Of a DNA stretch of 64,000 nucleotides, positions 47,979 to 58,953 are shown piece by piece. Made by a program: the position numbers and the translations under genes. The stretch lies in assembly GCF_005222835.1 (NCBI RefSeq), contig NZ_STGA01000029.1, positions 496,001-560,000 on the forward strand, in the 5' to 3' direction. The notes under the pieces are model-generated. The model saw only the letters and a list, made by a program, of their open reading frames with translations. It had not been told where the DNA came from and did not search any database. Origin of the DNA: Rhizobium sp. FKY42. GTDB lineage: Bacteria > Pseudomonadota > Alphaproteobacteria > Rhizobiales > Rhizobiaceae. The stretch's first letter is position 1, and the number at the start of each line of letters is the position of its first letter.

Positions 47979-48010
47979 AAGGGACGTCGCAGCACAACTG
48001 CGGCGTCCTT
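47979..48010 (+). other. hairpin between xylF and xylH
   Basis: AAGGGACGTCGCAG (47979-47992) and CTGCGGCGTCCTT (47998-48010) form a long stem with a 5-base loop. It lacks a following T run. Such hairpins after the binding-protein gene often protect its mRNA and lower expression of the downstream membrane genes. Confidence 0.7.
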
Positions 48011-48053
48011 CGCTCGCGGAGGCTTGCCGACAAGAAGAGGGAGTTCAAGGCTT

Positions 48054-49376
48054 ATGACGGATCAAACCATTCCGGTCGCCATCAAACCCGCCAGTGGCGC
48101 TCGCGCGGCACCCGGCAACCCGCTCAAGCGCTTCTTCCAGGCCACGGAAATCGACACGCGCCTTCTGGGCATGGTCGTGGCGATGCTGCTGATCTGGCTG
48201 GGTTTCCACGTTCTGTCGGACGGCCTGTTCCTGACATCGCGCAACCTCTGGAACCTTTCGGTTCAGGCAGCCTCCGTTTCCGTCATGGCAACGGGCATGG
48301 TGCTGGTCATTGTGACGCGCAACATCGACCTCTCTGTCGGCTCGATCCTTGGCTTCGTCGGCATGATCATGGCTGTCACGCAAACAAAGTTTCTGCCCGT
48401 ATGGCTGGGCTATGATCATCCGCTGACATGGATTCTGGCGCTGAGCATCGGCATCGCTCTCGGTGCGGCCATCGGTGCCTTTCAGGGTGCTATCATCGCC
48501 TTCCTCAACGTCCCTTCCTTTATCGTCACACTCGGCGGTCTGCTGGTCTGGCGTGGGGCGGCATGGATGGTGACGAGCGGCGCGACCGTTGCACCCATGG
48601 ACACGAAATTTCGCCTGATGGGCGGCGGTGCAGATGGCTCCATCGGTGCGACGGCCAGCTGGATCGTCGGCGTCATCGCCTGTGTTTTCATCGTGTTGTC
48701 CATCCTGCATTCGCGCAAACAACGCAAGCGCTTCGGCTTTCCGCTGAAGCCAATCTGGGCCGAATTCTTTGTCGGTATAGCCAGCTGCGGCATCGTTCTC
48801 GGCGCGGTGAAAGTGCTCAACAGCTATTACATGCCGGTCAATCTGGCGCGGCGCTATGCGGAAGAGCATGGCATTGCCTGGCCGGAAAATGGCCTCGATA
48901 TTCCGCTCGGCATCGCCATTCCTGTTCTCATTGCGCTCAGCATTGCCATCGGCATGAACTTCCTGACGAACCGCACGCGCTTTGGCCGCTACGTCTTCGC
49001 TATCGGTGGCAACCCGGAAGCAGCAGAACTGGCCGGTATCAAGACCCGCTGGGTAACCGTTCGCCTGTTTGCCCTGATGGGAGCGCTCTGCGCCATCGCA
49101 GCCGCCATTTCCACCGCACGCCTCAACGCCGCTACCAATGCGCAAGGCACGCTGGACGAGCTTTACACCATTGCCGCGGCCGTTATCGGCGGCACCTCGC
49201 TGGCCGGTGGCGTGGGCACCATTGCCGGTGCGGTTCTCGGCGCGCTGGTCATGCAATCGCTGAATTCCGGCATGGTTCTGCTCGGCATGGATGCGCCCTT
49301 GCAGAGCATCGTGATCGGCATGGTGCTGGTGCTGGCGGTCTGGCTTGACACCATCTATCGCGCAAGAGCCCGCTAG
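48054..49376 (+). CDS. xylH: D-xylose ABC transporter permease
   Basis: XylH is the membrane channel of the xylose transporter. The 440-residue polytopic protein has the BPD_transp_2 fold with about ten to twelve helices. Conserved blocks are [23 protein letters not shown] near residue 90, [22 protein letters not shown] near 155, [23 protein letters not shown] near 310 and [29 protein letters not shown] near 380. The start is an ATG with AGGGAG upstream. xylG follows after 14 bases. Confidence 0.94.
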   Translation: MTDQTIPVAIKPASGARAAPGNPLKRFFQATEIDTRLLGMVVAMLLIWLGFHVLSDGLFLTSRNLWNLSVQAASVSVMATGMVLVIVTRNIDLSVGSILGFVGMIMAVTQTKFLPVWLGYDHPLTWILALSIGIALGAAIGAFQGAIIAFLNVPSFIVTLGGLLVWRGAAWMVTSGATVAPMDTKFRLMGGGADGSIGATASWIVGVIACVFIVLSILHSRKQRKRFGFPLKPIWAEFFVGIASCGIVLGAVKVLNSYYMPVNLARRYAEEHGIAWPENGLDIPLGIAIPVLIALSIAIGMNFLTNRTRFGRYVFAIGGNPEAAELAGIKTRWVTVRLFALMGALCAIAAAISTARLNAATNAQGTLDELYTIAAAVIGGTSLAGGVGTIAGAVLGALVMQSLNSGMVLLGMDAPLQSIVIGMVLVLAVWLDTIYRARAR

Positions 49377-49390
49377 AAGGAGCAGGAAAA

Positions 49391-50176
49391 ATGACGCAAA
49401 ACAAAACACCTCTGGTGGAAATGCGCAACGTTTCCATCTCCTTCGGCGGCATTCACGCGGTCGATGGCGCTTCGGTGGATCTCTTCCCCGGCGAAGTCGT
49501 GGCTCTTCTCGGCCACAACGGTGCGGGCAAATCCACCCTCATCAAGATCCTCTCCGGCGCCTATCGGCGTGATTCCGGCGAGATCCTCATCAATGGCGAA
49601 GCGGCGGACATCAACAATCCACGCGATGCCAAGAAATACGGCATCGAGACCATCTACCAGACGCTCGCCGTTGCCGACAACGTCGATGCCGCCGCCAACC
49701 TCTATCTCGGCCGCGAGCTTCGCACGCCCTGGGGCACGCTGGACGATGTGGCGATGGAAGCCAAGGCGCGCGAAGTCATGGGCCGCCTGAACCCGAACTT
49801 CCAGCGCTTCAAGGAACCGGTGAAGGCATTGTCCGGCGGTCAACGCCAGTCTGTCGCTATCGCCCGCGCCATTCTGTTCGACGCCCGTATCCTCATCATG
49901 GACGAGCCGACGGCAGCACTTGGACCGCAGGAAACGGCGCAAGTTGGCGAGCTGATCACGCAGTTGAAGCGCGAAGGCATCGGCATCTTCCTGATCAGCC
50001 ACGACATTCATGACGTGTTCGATCTGGCAGACAGGGTGTTCGTGATGAAGAACGGCCGCGTGGTGGGCCATGCGCGTACTGAAGATGTGACCAAGGATGA
50101 AGTTCTCGGCATGATCATCCTCGGCAAGGTGCCGCCCGGCGCCACCGCCGGCCCCGGCGCCATGCAGATGGCGTGA
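49391..50176 (+). CDS. xylG: sugar ABC transporter ATP-binding protein, single-domain
   Basis: The 261-residue ATPase powers xylose uptake. It has one nucleotide-binding domain: Walker [17 protein letters not shown] near residue 37, the signature [16 protein letters not shown] near 150 and Walker [16 protein letters not shown]. The E. coli XylG has two fused domains, so this half-length form is expected to dimerise; it is typical of the rhizobial transporters. The Pro/Gly/Ala-rich tail ([14 protein letters not shown]) is short. AGGAG stands upstream of the ATG. It is the last gene of the operon, followed by a terminator. Confidence 0.93.
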   Translation: MTQNKTPLVEMRNVSISFGGIHAVDGASVDLFPGEVVALLGHNGAGKSTLIKILSGAYRRDSGEILINGEAADINNPRDAKKYGIETIYQTLAVADNVDAAANLYLGRELRTPWGTLDDVAMEAKAREVMGRLNPNFQRFKEPVKALSGGQRQSVAIARAILFDARILIMDEPTAALGPQETAQVGELITQLKREGIGIFLISHDIHDVFDLADRVFVMKNGRVVGHARTEDVTKDEVLGMIILGKVPPGATAGPGAMQMA

Positions 50177-50197
50177 GGGTAACATTCTGCAATCGAG

Positions 50198-50224
50198 CGG
50201 CGGGCCAAGTGCCCGCCGTTTTGG
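50198..50224 (+). terminator. rho-independent terminator after xylG
   Basis: CGGCGGGC (50198-50205) and GCCCGCCG (50211-50218) form a perfect 8-base stem with a 5-base loop, followed by TTTTGG. It is 20 bases past the xylG stop codon and closes the xylF-xylH-xylG operon. Confidence 0.9.
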
Positions 50225-50422
50225 TTTCAAGAGCTGTGTTACGGCGTCAGAAAAATGTTTAACCCTTACAGAGATTGGAGGGCTTTCTCATTATGATCCA
50301 CAATCATATTATACTATTAAATTGAATTTACTCAGATTTTGCATTTTCTAGTTGTGCCTCCAGCGCCGGGAGCTACGCTGCGCCCATGCTTGGATCAATA
50401 AGTAATGAATGCTCTTATGTAG

Positions 50423-50914
50423 ATGTACCCAATGTACACTGTCCCAACCAGAAACCTGATATTCGCGGCCTTTGCGACGGCTTATTACGCAATACTTGTT
50501 TATGCCTATGCTCATCCGGCTCCATACCGGCATGAGGAAAAGAAGCACGAAGCCATTGTTGCGACGATCAATTACCTGATGAAGCCGAGGCAACTGCGAA
50601 CAGAGTTCGCACGGAACGAACTTGCGAAGTATCAGGACAATGGGGAGCTTTTTCTTAAAGATTACCCAAAATGTTGCAGCGCCTCTATGTACTATAGAGG
50701 TCTTTCGCCTAGTTACTTTGAAAAATTTTCATCAATCTCCAAGGTTTCAACCACACTTGGAACTTATTTCAACATGGAAGATTATGGGGTCTTCATATCA
50801 GTTGATGCATTAACATTTTCGTTTGAAGGAGGCGCAGACGTCACAGCAAATGGTTTTATTAGAGATTATTGGGGACCTGTTATAAAGGAAAATAGACCCA
50901 AAGCACCGACTTGA
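50423..50914 (+). CDS. orphan AT-rich hypothetical protein
   Basis: The 163-residue protein has an N-terminal hydrophobic segment (LIFAAFATAYYAILVYAYA, about residues 11-29), which is a membrane anchor or signal, then a soluble domain rich in Lys, Tyr and Phe. Paired cysteines occur at KDYPKCCSASMYYRG. I recognise no family. Base composition is clearly lower in GC than its neighbours, and the adjacent 180 bases are also AT-rich, which suggests recent arrival from elsewhere. An alternative start is the ATG three codons later. Its last codons lie inside a dispersed intergenic repeat. Confidence 0.6.
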   Translation: MYPMYTVPTRNLIFAAFATAYYAILVYAYAHPAPYRHEEKKHEAIVATINYLMKPRQLRTEFARNELAKYQDNGELFLKDYPKCCSASMYYRGLSPSYFEKFSSISKVSTTLGTYFNMEDYGVFISVDALTFSFEGGADVTANGFIRDYWGPVIKENRPKAPT

Positions 50915-50997
50915 ATGGATTAGATCGGTGCTCTGACTTTCCGTTTGTGAGGGATAATCTTTTCGATCCCTGCTTCAATTCAGTCGGATCATGCTCT
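50902..50997. repeat. dispersed intergenic palindromic repeat, copy B
   Basis: AGCACCGA (50902-50909) and TCGGTGCT (50925-50932) are perfect inverted arms. The 75 bases from 50923 align to 34653-34727 with about 54 identities by hand count, ending in GTCGGATCATGCT. The left arm overlaps the last codons of the orphan AT-rich gene. Confidence 0.7.
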
Positions 50998-51008
50998 GGA
51001 GCCCTCCC

Positions 51009-51917
51009 TCACCTTCCCCGCAGAACACCGGCCAGCGTGTGGATGTGGGCCGCACCGATGCCGCAGCAGCCGCCGATGAAGCTGGCGCCCGCATCGGCCC
51101 AGTTGCAGGCAAAGCGGGAATAGGCATCGTCCGTCAGGTCCTTGCGGGTTTCGTGCAGGCCTTCGTTGGCAGCACTCTCATCCGCATCGGCCTCAAAGGC
51201 GTTGGCATAGACGCCGATTTCGATCGAGACGCCCTTCTCCTTGAAGATGGCGGACGCCGTGCGTACCGCCGCTTCCATGACTTCCGGCTTGGCGCAGTTG
51301 AACATCAGCGCCTGTGCGCCGGAACCTGCCGCCCAGAGCGCTGCATCGACCACCGTCTCGCCGGAGCGAAGTTTCGGTTCTCCGCCCTTCACCTGTGCCT
51401 CGTCATCGGCCAGCGTGAACGAGATCCAGAAGGGCTTGCCCGTACCCTTCACTGCGACACGCACCGCCTCTCCCTCGGCGATCAGGCTCAGCGTTTCGCC
51501 CAGCCAGACATCCGCATAGGCGTCGAGGTTTTCCACAAGCACCGAGAGATAATCCTGCACGCGGGAGGGATCAAAATTCTCAGGCTCATAGGAGCCAAAG
51601 ATCGGCGGAAGACCACCTGCAACTGTGACCGGACGGCCCGCCTTATCCGCTGCCTGTCGCGCCAGTTCACCGGACAGGCGGATGAGCTGAGGGCCTTCGG
51701 AAGCGAAACGCTCTTCCCCAATGTGGAACGGCACCAGTGCATAGGAATTGGTGGTGATGACATCGGCGCCGGCGGCGATGAATTCCTCATGCACCTGCCG
51801 CACGATATCCGGGCTATTGATCAGCGCCAGCGCCGACCATTCCGGCTGCTTGAGTTCAGCGCCGAGACGCAGGAGTTCCCGGCTCATGCCGCCATCGAGA
51901 ATTTTGAGCGTCGTCAT
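51009..51917 (-). CDS. homocysteine S-methyltransferase family protein
   Basis: The 302-residue protein is a Pfam S-methyl-trans family member like MmuM. It uses S-methylmethionine or a similar methyl donor to methylate homocysteine. The zinc cysteines are in ALMFNCAKPEVME near residue 205 and FIGGCCGIGAAHIHTL near 285. The N-terminal ILDGGMSRELLRLG matches the family opening. It is last in a leftward run after two permeases, a binding protein and an ATPase, 30 bases after the nearer permease. The association suggests that the transporter brings in the methyl donor (inference). Confidence 0.88.
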   Translation of the reverse strand: MTTLKILDGGMSRELLRLGAELKQPEWSALALINSPDIVRQVHEEFIAAGADVITTNSYALVPFHIGEERFASEGPQLIRLSGELARQAADKAGRPVTVAGGLPPIFGSYEPENFDPSRVQDYLSVLVENLDAYADVWLGETLSLIAEGEAVRVAVKGTGKPFWISFTLADDEAQVKGGEPKLRSGETVVDAALWAAGSGAQALMFNCAKPEVMEAAVRTASAIFKEKGVSIEIGVYANAFEADADESAANEGLHETRKDLTDDAYSRFACNWADAGASFIGGCCGIGAAHIHTLAGVLRGR

Positions 51918-51947
51918 AGGATTACCTCATGGAATTCGGATTGAAGC

Positions 51948-52637
51948 TCAGCGTCGGATCGGCACTTGTGCTTCGACAAATTTGAAGCTGCGGGCAATCA
52001 CGGCCGTCAGCGCGACATAGAAAAGGGTCACCACGAGCAGCGGCTCGTAGACCAGCAGCGTGTCCTGCCGGACCTTGTAGGCAACCGCATAGAGATCCAT
52101 GACCGTGACGGTGAAGGCGAGCGGCGTAGATTTCAGCTGCAACACAACCTCGCCCGCAATGGTAGGCAGCGCGATACGGATGGCGCGCGGCAGCCAGATG
52201 CGGCGCACCAGCGTGAACGGGCTCATGCCAACAGCGCGGCCTGCTTCCAACTCGCCTTTGGGCACCGAGAGAAGCGCGCCCCGCAGGATGACGGCCTGAT
52301 AGGCGGCAAAATTCAGCGTGAAGGAGACCGCGGCGAAGAAGAAGCCTTCGCGCAGAATGGGCCAGAGAAAGCTTTGCCTCAGACCCGGCACCAAAGGCAG
52401 CAGCGAGCCGACACCGTAATAGAGCAGCCAAAGCTGGATAAGCAGCGGTGTTCCACGCAGGAAGGTGCAATAGGCGCGCGAGAGATTACGCGACAGAAGG
52501 CCTCCAGACACCTGGGCAAAGGCAAGACCGATGGCGAGCACGAAGCCCACGCAGACCGAAATCACCAACAGCGATATGGTCTGTATCGCGCCGTCGATCA
52601 GAAGCGGCCAGTATTTCGCAATCCAGTCGAACCGCAT
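51948..52637 (-). CDS. polar amino-acid ABC transporter permease (HisM/GlnP type)
   Basis: The 229-residue protein has five or so helices and the permease EAA loop in the form VLRGALLSVPKGELEAGRAVGMSPFTLVRRIWLPRAIRIALPTIAG near residues 110-155. It begins MRFDWIAKYWPLLIDGAIQTISLLVISVCVGFVLA. It is one of two membrane partners of the uptake system, here with the second permease 10 bases upstream and the methyltransferase gene downstream. Substrate class is polar amino acids; exact ligand unknown. Confidence 0.93.
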   Translation of the reverse strand: MRFDWIAKYWPLLIDGAIQTISLLVISVCVGFVLAIGLAFAQVSGGLLSRNLSRAYCTFLRGTPLLIQLWLLYYGVGSLLPLVPGLRQSFLWPILREGFFFAAVSFTLNFAAYQAVILRGALLSVPKGELEAGRAVGMSPFTLVRRIWLPRAIRIALPTIAGEVVLQLKSTPLAFTVTVMDLYAVAYKVRQDTLLVYEPLLVVTLFYVALTAVIARSFKFVEAQVPIRR

Positions 52638-52647
52638 CCTATCCTCC

Positions 52648-53373
52648 TCAACTCAACTGTGGCTGGCCGCGCCGCACGCGGCGTTCCAGTGCGGTGAAGA
52701 CGAGGTTGGAGACGAGCGTGATGGCGAGATAGAGAAAGGCCGCCGCGAGGAAGAACAGGAAATATTGCTTGGTGTTTGCCCCTGCCAGTCGCGTTGCAAG
52801 CGCCAGTTCCTGGTAACCGACGACGGCAACGAGAGCGCTATCCTTGGTGACGGACATCCAGAGGTTTGCCATGCCCGGCAGCGCATTGGGCAACAATGCC
52901 GGAAGTGTGACACGGCGAAAGGCAAGCAAGGGTGAGAAGCCGAAAGCCTTGGCCGCATCGATCTGCCCTGAAGGCACGGCGAGGATGGCACCGCGCAGCA
53001 CTTCCGTCATGTACGCACCCTGCACAAAGCCCAGCACGGAAACGGCTGCAACAAAGCCGTTGACCTCTACCGTTGGCAGCGACAGCGCGCTCAGCAACCG
53101 GTTCAGTCCATCCGTTCCCGCATAGTAGAGGCCGACGATGAGAATGAGTTCCGGCACCGCGCGAATGATGGCCGTATAGGCACTCAAGCCGCCTACCAAC
53201 AGGCGATTGCCGGAAAGCTTGCTGAGCGCACCCGCAAGGCCAATGGCAAGGCCGATGGCATAGGCGCAGACCGAGATGGCGACGGTCGACAGGGCACCGG
53301 TCAGCAGCACCCCGCCCCATCCCGGAGGATAGGGGGAGAGCAGTTCCCAAACACTCATCTGGCTCGCCGCCAT
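52648..53373 (-). CDS. polar amino-acid ABC transporter permease (HisQ type)
   Basis: The 241-residue protein has the permease fold with the EAA loop VLRGAILAVPSGQIDAAKAFGFSPLLAFRRVTLPALLPNALPGMANLW near residues 125-172. The N-terminus has WGGVLLTGALSTVAISVCAYAIGLAIGLAGAL. It partners the other permease as the HisQ/HisM-like pair. The binding-protein gene precedes it by 12 bases and the second permease follows by 10 bases. Confidence 0.93.
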   Translation of the reverse strand: MAASQMSVWELLSPYPPGWGGVLLTGALSTVAISVCAYAIGLAIGLAGALSKLSGNRLLVGGLSAYTAIIRAVPELILIVGLYYAGTDGLNRLLSALSLPTVEVNGFVAAVSVLGFVQGAYMTEVLRGAILAVPSGQIDAAKAFGFSPLLAFRRVTLPALLPNALPGMANLWMSVTKDSALVAVVGYQELALATRLAGANTKQYFLFFLAAAFLYLAITLVSNLVFTALERRVRRGQPQLS

Positions 53374-53385
53374 CCGGGACGTTCC

Positions 53386-54159
53386 TTACTTCGCGCCGTA
53401 GATATCGAAGTCGAAGTATTTCTTGGAGATCTGATCGTACTGGCCGCTGGTGCGGATCTTTGCGAGAGCGGCATTCAGCTTCGCCTTCAGCTCCGTATCG
53501 CTCTTGCGCAGGCCACCGCCGACGCCGATACCCAGAACGGCCGGATCATCCGCCACATTGCCCATGTCTGCGCAGCAGTTCTTGCCTGTCTCGCTCTTCA
53601 GAAATTCGGCAAGCGCGATCGAGTCACCAAACACATAGTCGATACGCCCATTGACGAGATCCTGGAAGGCTTCGTCCAACGTCTGATAGGTTTTCTGGTC
53701 CGCCTGCTTGGCGAAATACTTGTTGTAGTATTCCGTCTGGATGGTAGAGACCTGAATGCCGATGGTCTTGCCCTTCACGGCATCTGCCGTCGCGCCGGGC
53801 TTCTGGTCCTTCGGACCAATCAGCTTGCTTGGCGTGTTATAGTACTTGTTGGTGAAATCGATCGTCTTCAGGCGCTCTTCCGTGATCGACATGGAGGACC
53901 AGATGACATCGAATTTCTTCGCATCCAGCGCCGGGATCAGACCATCCCAGGATGTTTCGACGATGGAGCATTTCTCCTTCAGCTCGGCGCAAACGGCATC
54001 CATCAGCTCGATTTCCCAGCCTTGCCACTTGCCGCTCGCATCCTTGGCGAAGAAGGGCGGATAGGCCTCGTTCATGATGCCGAAGCGAATTTCAGCGTGA
54101 GCGGCAAAGGCCGACGCCACGAAGGCGGCAGAGGCGAGCAGAAGAGAGAAAGGCTTCAT
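53386..54159 (-). CDS. amino-acid ABC transporter substrate-binding protein
   Basis: The 257-residue protein has a signal peptide (AxA near FAAHAEI, residue 22) and the SBP_bac_3 fold for polar amino acids or opines. Landmarks are IRFGIMNEAYPPFFAKDASGKWQGWEIELMDAVCAELKEKC, FDVIWSSMSITEERLKTIDFTNKYY and a GRIDYVFGDSIALAEF hinge. The Ser-Met-Ser-Ile-Thr-x-Glu-Arg ligand segment is typical of lysine/arginine/ornithine/histidine binders. Three of the cysteines (KCS and NCC) may form disulfides. The methyltransferase in the same run suggests a sulfur amino acid such as S-methylmethionine, but this is inference. Confidence 0.9.
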   Translation of the reverse strand: MKPFSLLLASAAFVASAFAAHAEIRFGIMNEAYPPFFAKDASGKWQGWEIELMDAVCAELKEKCSIVETSWDGLIPALDAKKFDVIWSSMSITEERLKTIDFTNKYYNTPSKLIGPKDQKPGATADAVKGKTIGIQVSTIQTEYYNKYFAKQADQKTYQTLDEAFQDLVNGRIDYVFGDSIALAEFLKSETGKNCCADMGNVADDPAVLGIGVGGGLRKSDTELKAKLNAALAKIRTSGQYDQISKKYFDFDIYGAK

Positions 54160-54190
54160 CAGGCAATCATCCTTGTTTTGCGTTGAGATG

Positions 54191-54970
54191 TCAGCGGGAA
54201 AAACCGCTGGTGAAGGCGCGCGCCCGCTCCGTCAGCGGGGCATCGAAAATCTGTTGCGGCGGCCCCTGTTCTGCGATATCGCCTTTATCGAGGAAGACGA
54301 CATGGCTGGACACATCGCGGGCAAAGGCCATTTCATGCGTCACGAGAAGCATGGTGCGCCCCTCCTCCGCCAGATCGCGGATGACCTTCAGCACCTCGCC
54401 CACCAGTTCCGGATCGAGCGCGGAAGTCGGTTCGTCAAACAGCATCACAGCCGGATCCATGCACAGAGCCCGCGCAATGGCAGCCCGCTGCTGCTGACCG
54501 CCAGACAGGAAAGCCGGGTAGACATCGCGCTTATCGGACAATCCGACCTTTGCCAGCAGCGCCTCAGCCTTCTCAATGGCTTCGCGGCGTGACTTTCCCT
54601 GAACATGGATCGGGGCTTCGATCAGGTTTTCCAGAACCGTGCGATGCGCCCAGAGATTAAAGCTCTGAAACACCATGCCGAGCCCGGTGCGCAGCCGCTC
54701 CAGCTGGCGGCGATCCACCGGCTCAAGCCCTCCCTGGCGCGCAGGCTTCAGCTTCAGTTCCTCGCCTGCCACGATGATGCGGCCCTGGTCCGGCTTTTCC
54801 AGCAGGTTGATACAGCGCAGAAGCGTGCTCTTGCCGGAACCGGATGAGCCGATGATGGACAAAACATCACCGCTATTTGCTTCAAGCGAAATGCCACGCA
54901 GCACCTCAAGGCCCGAGAAGGTCTTGTGGATGTTTTCCACCTGCAAAGCTGCAACGCTGGTTTGAGGCAT
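54191..54970 (-). CDS. amino-acid ABC transporter ATP-binding protein
   Basis: The 259-residue ATPase of the HisP/GlnQ type has Walker [21 protein letters not shown] near residue 40, the [21 protein letters not shown]-loop, the signature [16 protein letters not shown] near 155 and Walker [17 protein letters not shown] start it at ATG 54970; a longer start at 55003 is possible but not typical. It is the first gene of the leftward transporter operon, divergent from the Lrp regulator, with about 190 bases between the two starts. Confidence 0.94.
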   Translation of the reverse strand: MPQTSVAALQVENIHKTFSGLEVLRGISLEANSGDVLSIIGSSGSGKSTLLRCINLLEKPDQGRIIVAGEELKLKPARQGGLEPVDRRQLERLRTGLGMVFQSFNLWAHRTVLENLIEAPIHVQGKSRREAIEKAEALLAKVGLSDKRDVYPAFLSGGQQQRAAIARALCMDPAVMLFDEPTSALDPELVGEVLKVIRDLAEEGRTMLLVTHEMAFARDVSSHVVFLDKGDIAEQGPPQQIFDAPLTERARAFTSGFSR

Positions 54971-55082
54971 TCGTTCTTCTGTCACAATTGAATTTGCGCA
55001 CAATAAAGGTTCATTGCGCGGATTTTCCTCGCTTCATGCCTTAATGACGCATAAAACAGTCACAGATGAGAAACAGGCGCAT

Positions 55083-55107
55083 ATTTTCCCCAGCAACGAG
55101 GGAAAAT
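55083..55107. promoter_or_regulatory. inverted repeat in the lrp/transporter intergenic region
   Basis: ATTTTCCC (55083-55090) and GGGAAAAT (55100-55107) are perfect arms with a 9-base spacer, 50 bases before the Lrp start and about 113 bases before the transporter start. AT-rich dyads like this are usual Lrp/AsnC sites, so it is a candidate operator. Confidence 0.55.
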
Positions 55108-55156
55108 TCATCTCAGAACGCGTCTCTTTACAGAAGTCGTATGTGAGGAGTTTGAA

Positions 55157-55627
55157 ATGGCGGAAGCACTGGATAGTTTTGATCGTGCCATTCTGCATCT
55201 TGTTCAGAAGGATTGCCAACTGAAGGCAGAAACCATTGCCGATGAAGTGGGCCTTTCCGCATCCGCCGTGCAACGCCGACTAAAGCGGCTTCGCGACAAC
55301 GGGATCATTCAGGCGGAGGTGGCGGTCATCAATCGCAAGGCGACCAGTTTTCCGATGACCTTCATAGCGGGCATGGAAATAGAGCGCGATAATTACGATG
55401 CGCTGGCCCGCTTTCGCCAGTGGGCGGAAAAGCAACCGAATGTTCAGCAGGTGTACTATGTCACCGGTCAGGTGGATCTGATCGCCATTATTACTGCTCG
55501 CGATGTGGAGCATTACGACGACATCAGCGCCCAACTGATGGCCGACAATCCGCAGATCAAACGCATGACCACCAATGTGGTGCTGCGCGATGTAAAGACG
55601 GGACTGTTCATTCCGATGGAGGAGTAA
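55157..55627 (+). CDS. Lrp/AsnC family transcriptional regulator
   Basis: The 156-residue regulator has an AsnC-type helix-turn-helix (LDSFDRAILHLVQKDCQLKAETIADEVGLSASAVQRRLKRLRDNGII, about residues 4-50) and a C-terminal RAM ligand domain (YYVTGQVDLIAIITARDVEHYDDISAQLMADNPQIKRMTTNVVLRDVK). Such proteins sense amino acids and act as octamers. It is divergent from the amino-acid ABC transporter operon, whose expression it probably controls. A GAGGAG sits before the ATG at 55157. A terminator follows the stop. Confidence 0.93.
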   Translation: MAEALDSFDRAILHLVQKDCQLKAETIADEVGLSASAVQRRLKRLRDNGIIQAEVAVINRKATSFPMTFIAGMEIERDNYDALARFRQWAEKQPNVQQVYYVTGQVDLIAIITARDVEHYDDISAQLMADNPQIKRMTTNVVLRDVKTGLFIPMEE

Positions 55628-55630
55628 GAA

Positions 55631-55654
55631 AAGGCCCGGATCGCTCCGGGCCTT
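55631..55654. terminator. bidirectional terminator between lrp and the DEAD-box gene
   Basis: AAGGCCCGGA (55631-55640) and TCCGGGCCTT (55645-55654) form a perfect 10-base stem with a 4-base loop. It is three bases past the lrp stop and 14 bases from the helicase stop on the other strand; both are convergent genes. Confidence 0.88.
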
Positions 55655-55667
55655 TGCATATCATGAA

Positions 55668-57671
<2,004 letters not shown>

Positions 57672-57926
57672 CACTTCTCTTTCGGAATGGGGATGAGCGC
57701 ATTGGCGCGCCGCTGCCCCTAGATCGAGAGCCGTTCTGAGTGCAGCGCAACATTGCGCTCTCCCTACTCATTTGTTGAGCAAATGTCAAAGCCGGGAAAG
57801 CGAGGTCTGCTAGAACCTTCTTGCATGGCTAATGCTAATACTTGCCGGGTTCCCGGTCAGTTCTGCCTATCGCCGCGCGCTTGGACCCACTAAACTAACG
57901 GCAAACCAACAGGAAAGCGCGCGATC

Positions 57927-58844
57927 ATGTCCTTCTTCCCCGGCAACGATCCCGAACCCGGCGATGCCTTTGCCTGCGATGCGATCGAAAACCTGATCAT
58001 TCCGCGCTCCAGCGATATTGGCGGGTTTTCGGTGCGCCGGGCCCTGCCCACCCGCCAGCGGCGACTTGTGGGTCCTTTCATCTTCTTCGATCGCATGGGA
58101 CCGGCGGTCCTTCGCGCGGACGAGGCGCTGGATGTGAAGCCGCATCCGCATATCGGCCTTTCCACCGTGACCTATTTGTTCGATGGAGAGATCAAACATC
58201 GCGACAGCCTCGGCACAGAACTTGTCATCCGCCCCGGCGACATAAACCTGATGACGGCGGGACGCGGCATCGTGCATTCGGAACGCACGCCTGAAAACCT
58301 GCGCGGCAATCCGCTTTCCATGTCCGGCCTGCAGACATGGCTGGCGCTGCCGGACGACAAGGAAGAGATAGACCCAGCCTTTGCTCACACCGCCCGAAGT
58401 GAAATGCCGCTGATCGATCTGGCGGGCGTTTCAGGACAGGTTGTGATCGGCGTGCTGGATGGCTTGAAGTCCCCGGTACACACCTTCACCGATACGCTTT
58501 ATGTCGACCTGCGCCTGGAGGCTGGCCGTCGCTTTCCCTTCTCCGCAGCCCATGAGGAACGCGCGATCTATGTGCTGTCGGGTTCGCTGGTGGTGGCTGG
58601 CGACCGGTTTGCACAGGATCAATTGCTGGTGTTTCGCCCGGGCGATGAAATCACGCTGGAGGGCGGGCCGGAAGGCTGTCACATCATGCTGTTCGGCGGC
58701 GCGGCGCTGAACTCTAAACGCTATATCTGGTGGAATTTCGTGTCTTCCTCCAAAGAACGGATCGAACAGGCCAAGGAAGAATGGCGCACGGGACGCTTCG
58801 ATATCGTTCCCGGAGACGAAGAAGAGTTCGTGCCTTTGCCTTGA
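57927..58844 (+). CDS. pirin family protein
   Basis: The 305-residue bicupin belongs to the pirin family. Iron ligands are visible in VKPHPHIGLSTVTYLFDGEIKHRDSLG near residues 70-95 (His-x-His and His) and AGRGIVHSERTPE with His and Glu near 115. The C-terminal half has a second cupin fold (QLLVFRPGDEITLEGGPEGCHIMLFGGAAL). Pirins include quercetinases and regulators; the function here is unknown. It has no good ribosome site beyond a weak GCGCG. dxs follows about 110 bases downstream in the same direction. Confidence 0.92.
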   Translation: MSFFPGNDPEPGDAFACDAIENLIIPRSSDIGGFSVRRALPTRQRRLVGPFIFFDRMGPAVLRADEALDVKPHPHIGLSTVTYLFDGEIKHRDSLGTELVIRPGDINLMTAGRGIVHSERTPENLRGNPLSMSGLQTWLALPDDKEEIDPAFAHTARSEMPLIDLAGVSGQVVIGVLDGLKSPVHTFTDTLYVDLRLEAGRRFPFSAAHEERAIYVLSGSLVVAGDRFAQDQLLVFRPGDEITLEGGPEGCHIMLFGGAALNSKRYIWWNFVSSSKERIEQAKEEWRTGRFDIVPGDEEEFVPLP

Positions 58845-58953
58845 GCCGGGAATCCTATAGAAGCGCGGCAGTTAACACTTGAAAAAGCCGCCTTTCTTCT
58901 CAATGTGAGAGGAAACGCAGGCTCCGGACGTGAGAGCAGAAAAGGCAAGTTCC

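Noticed and set aside
50198..51000. Insertion sequence in the AT-rich stretch after xylG
   Set aside because: No transposase frame or terminal inverted repeats with target duplication were found; only an orphan gene and a palindromic repeat are present.
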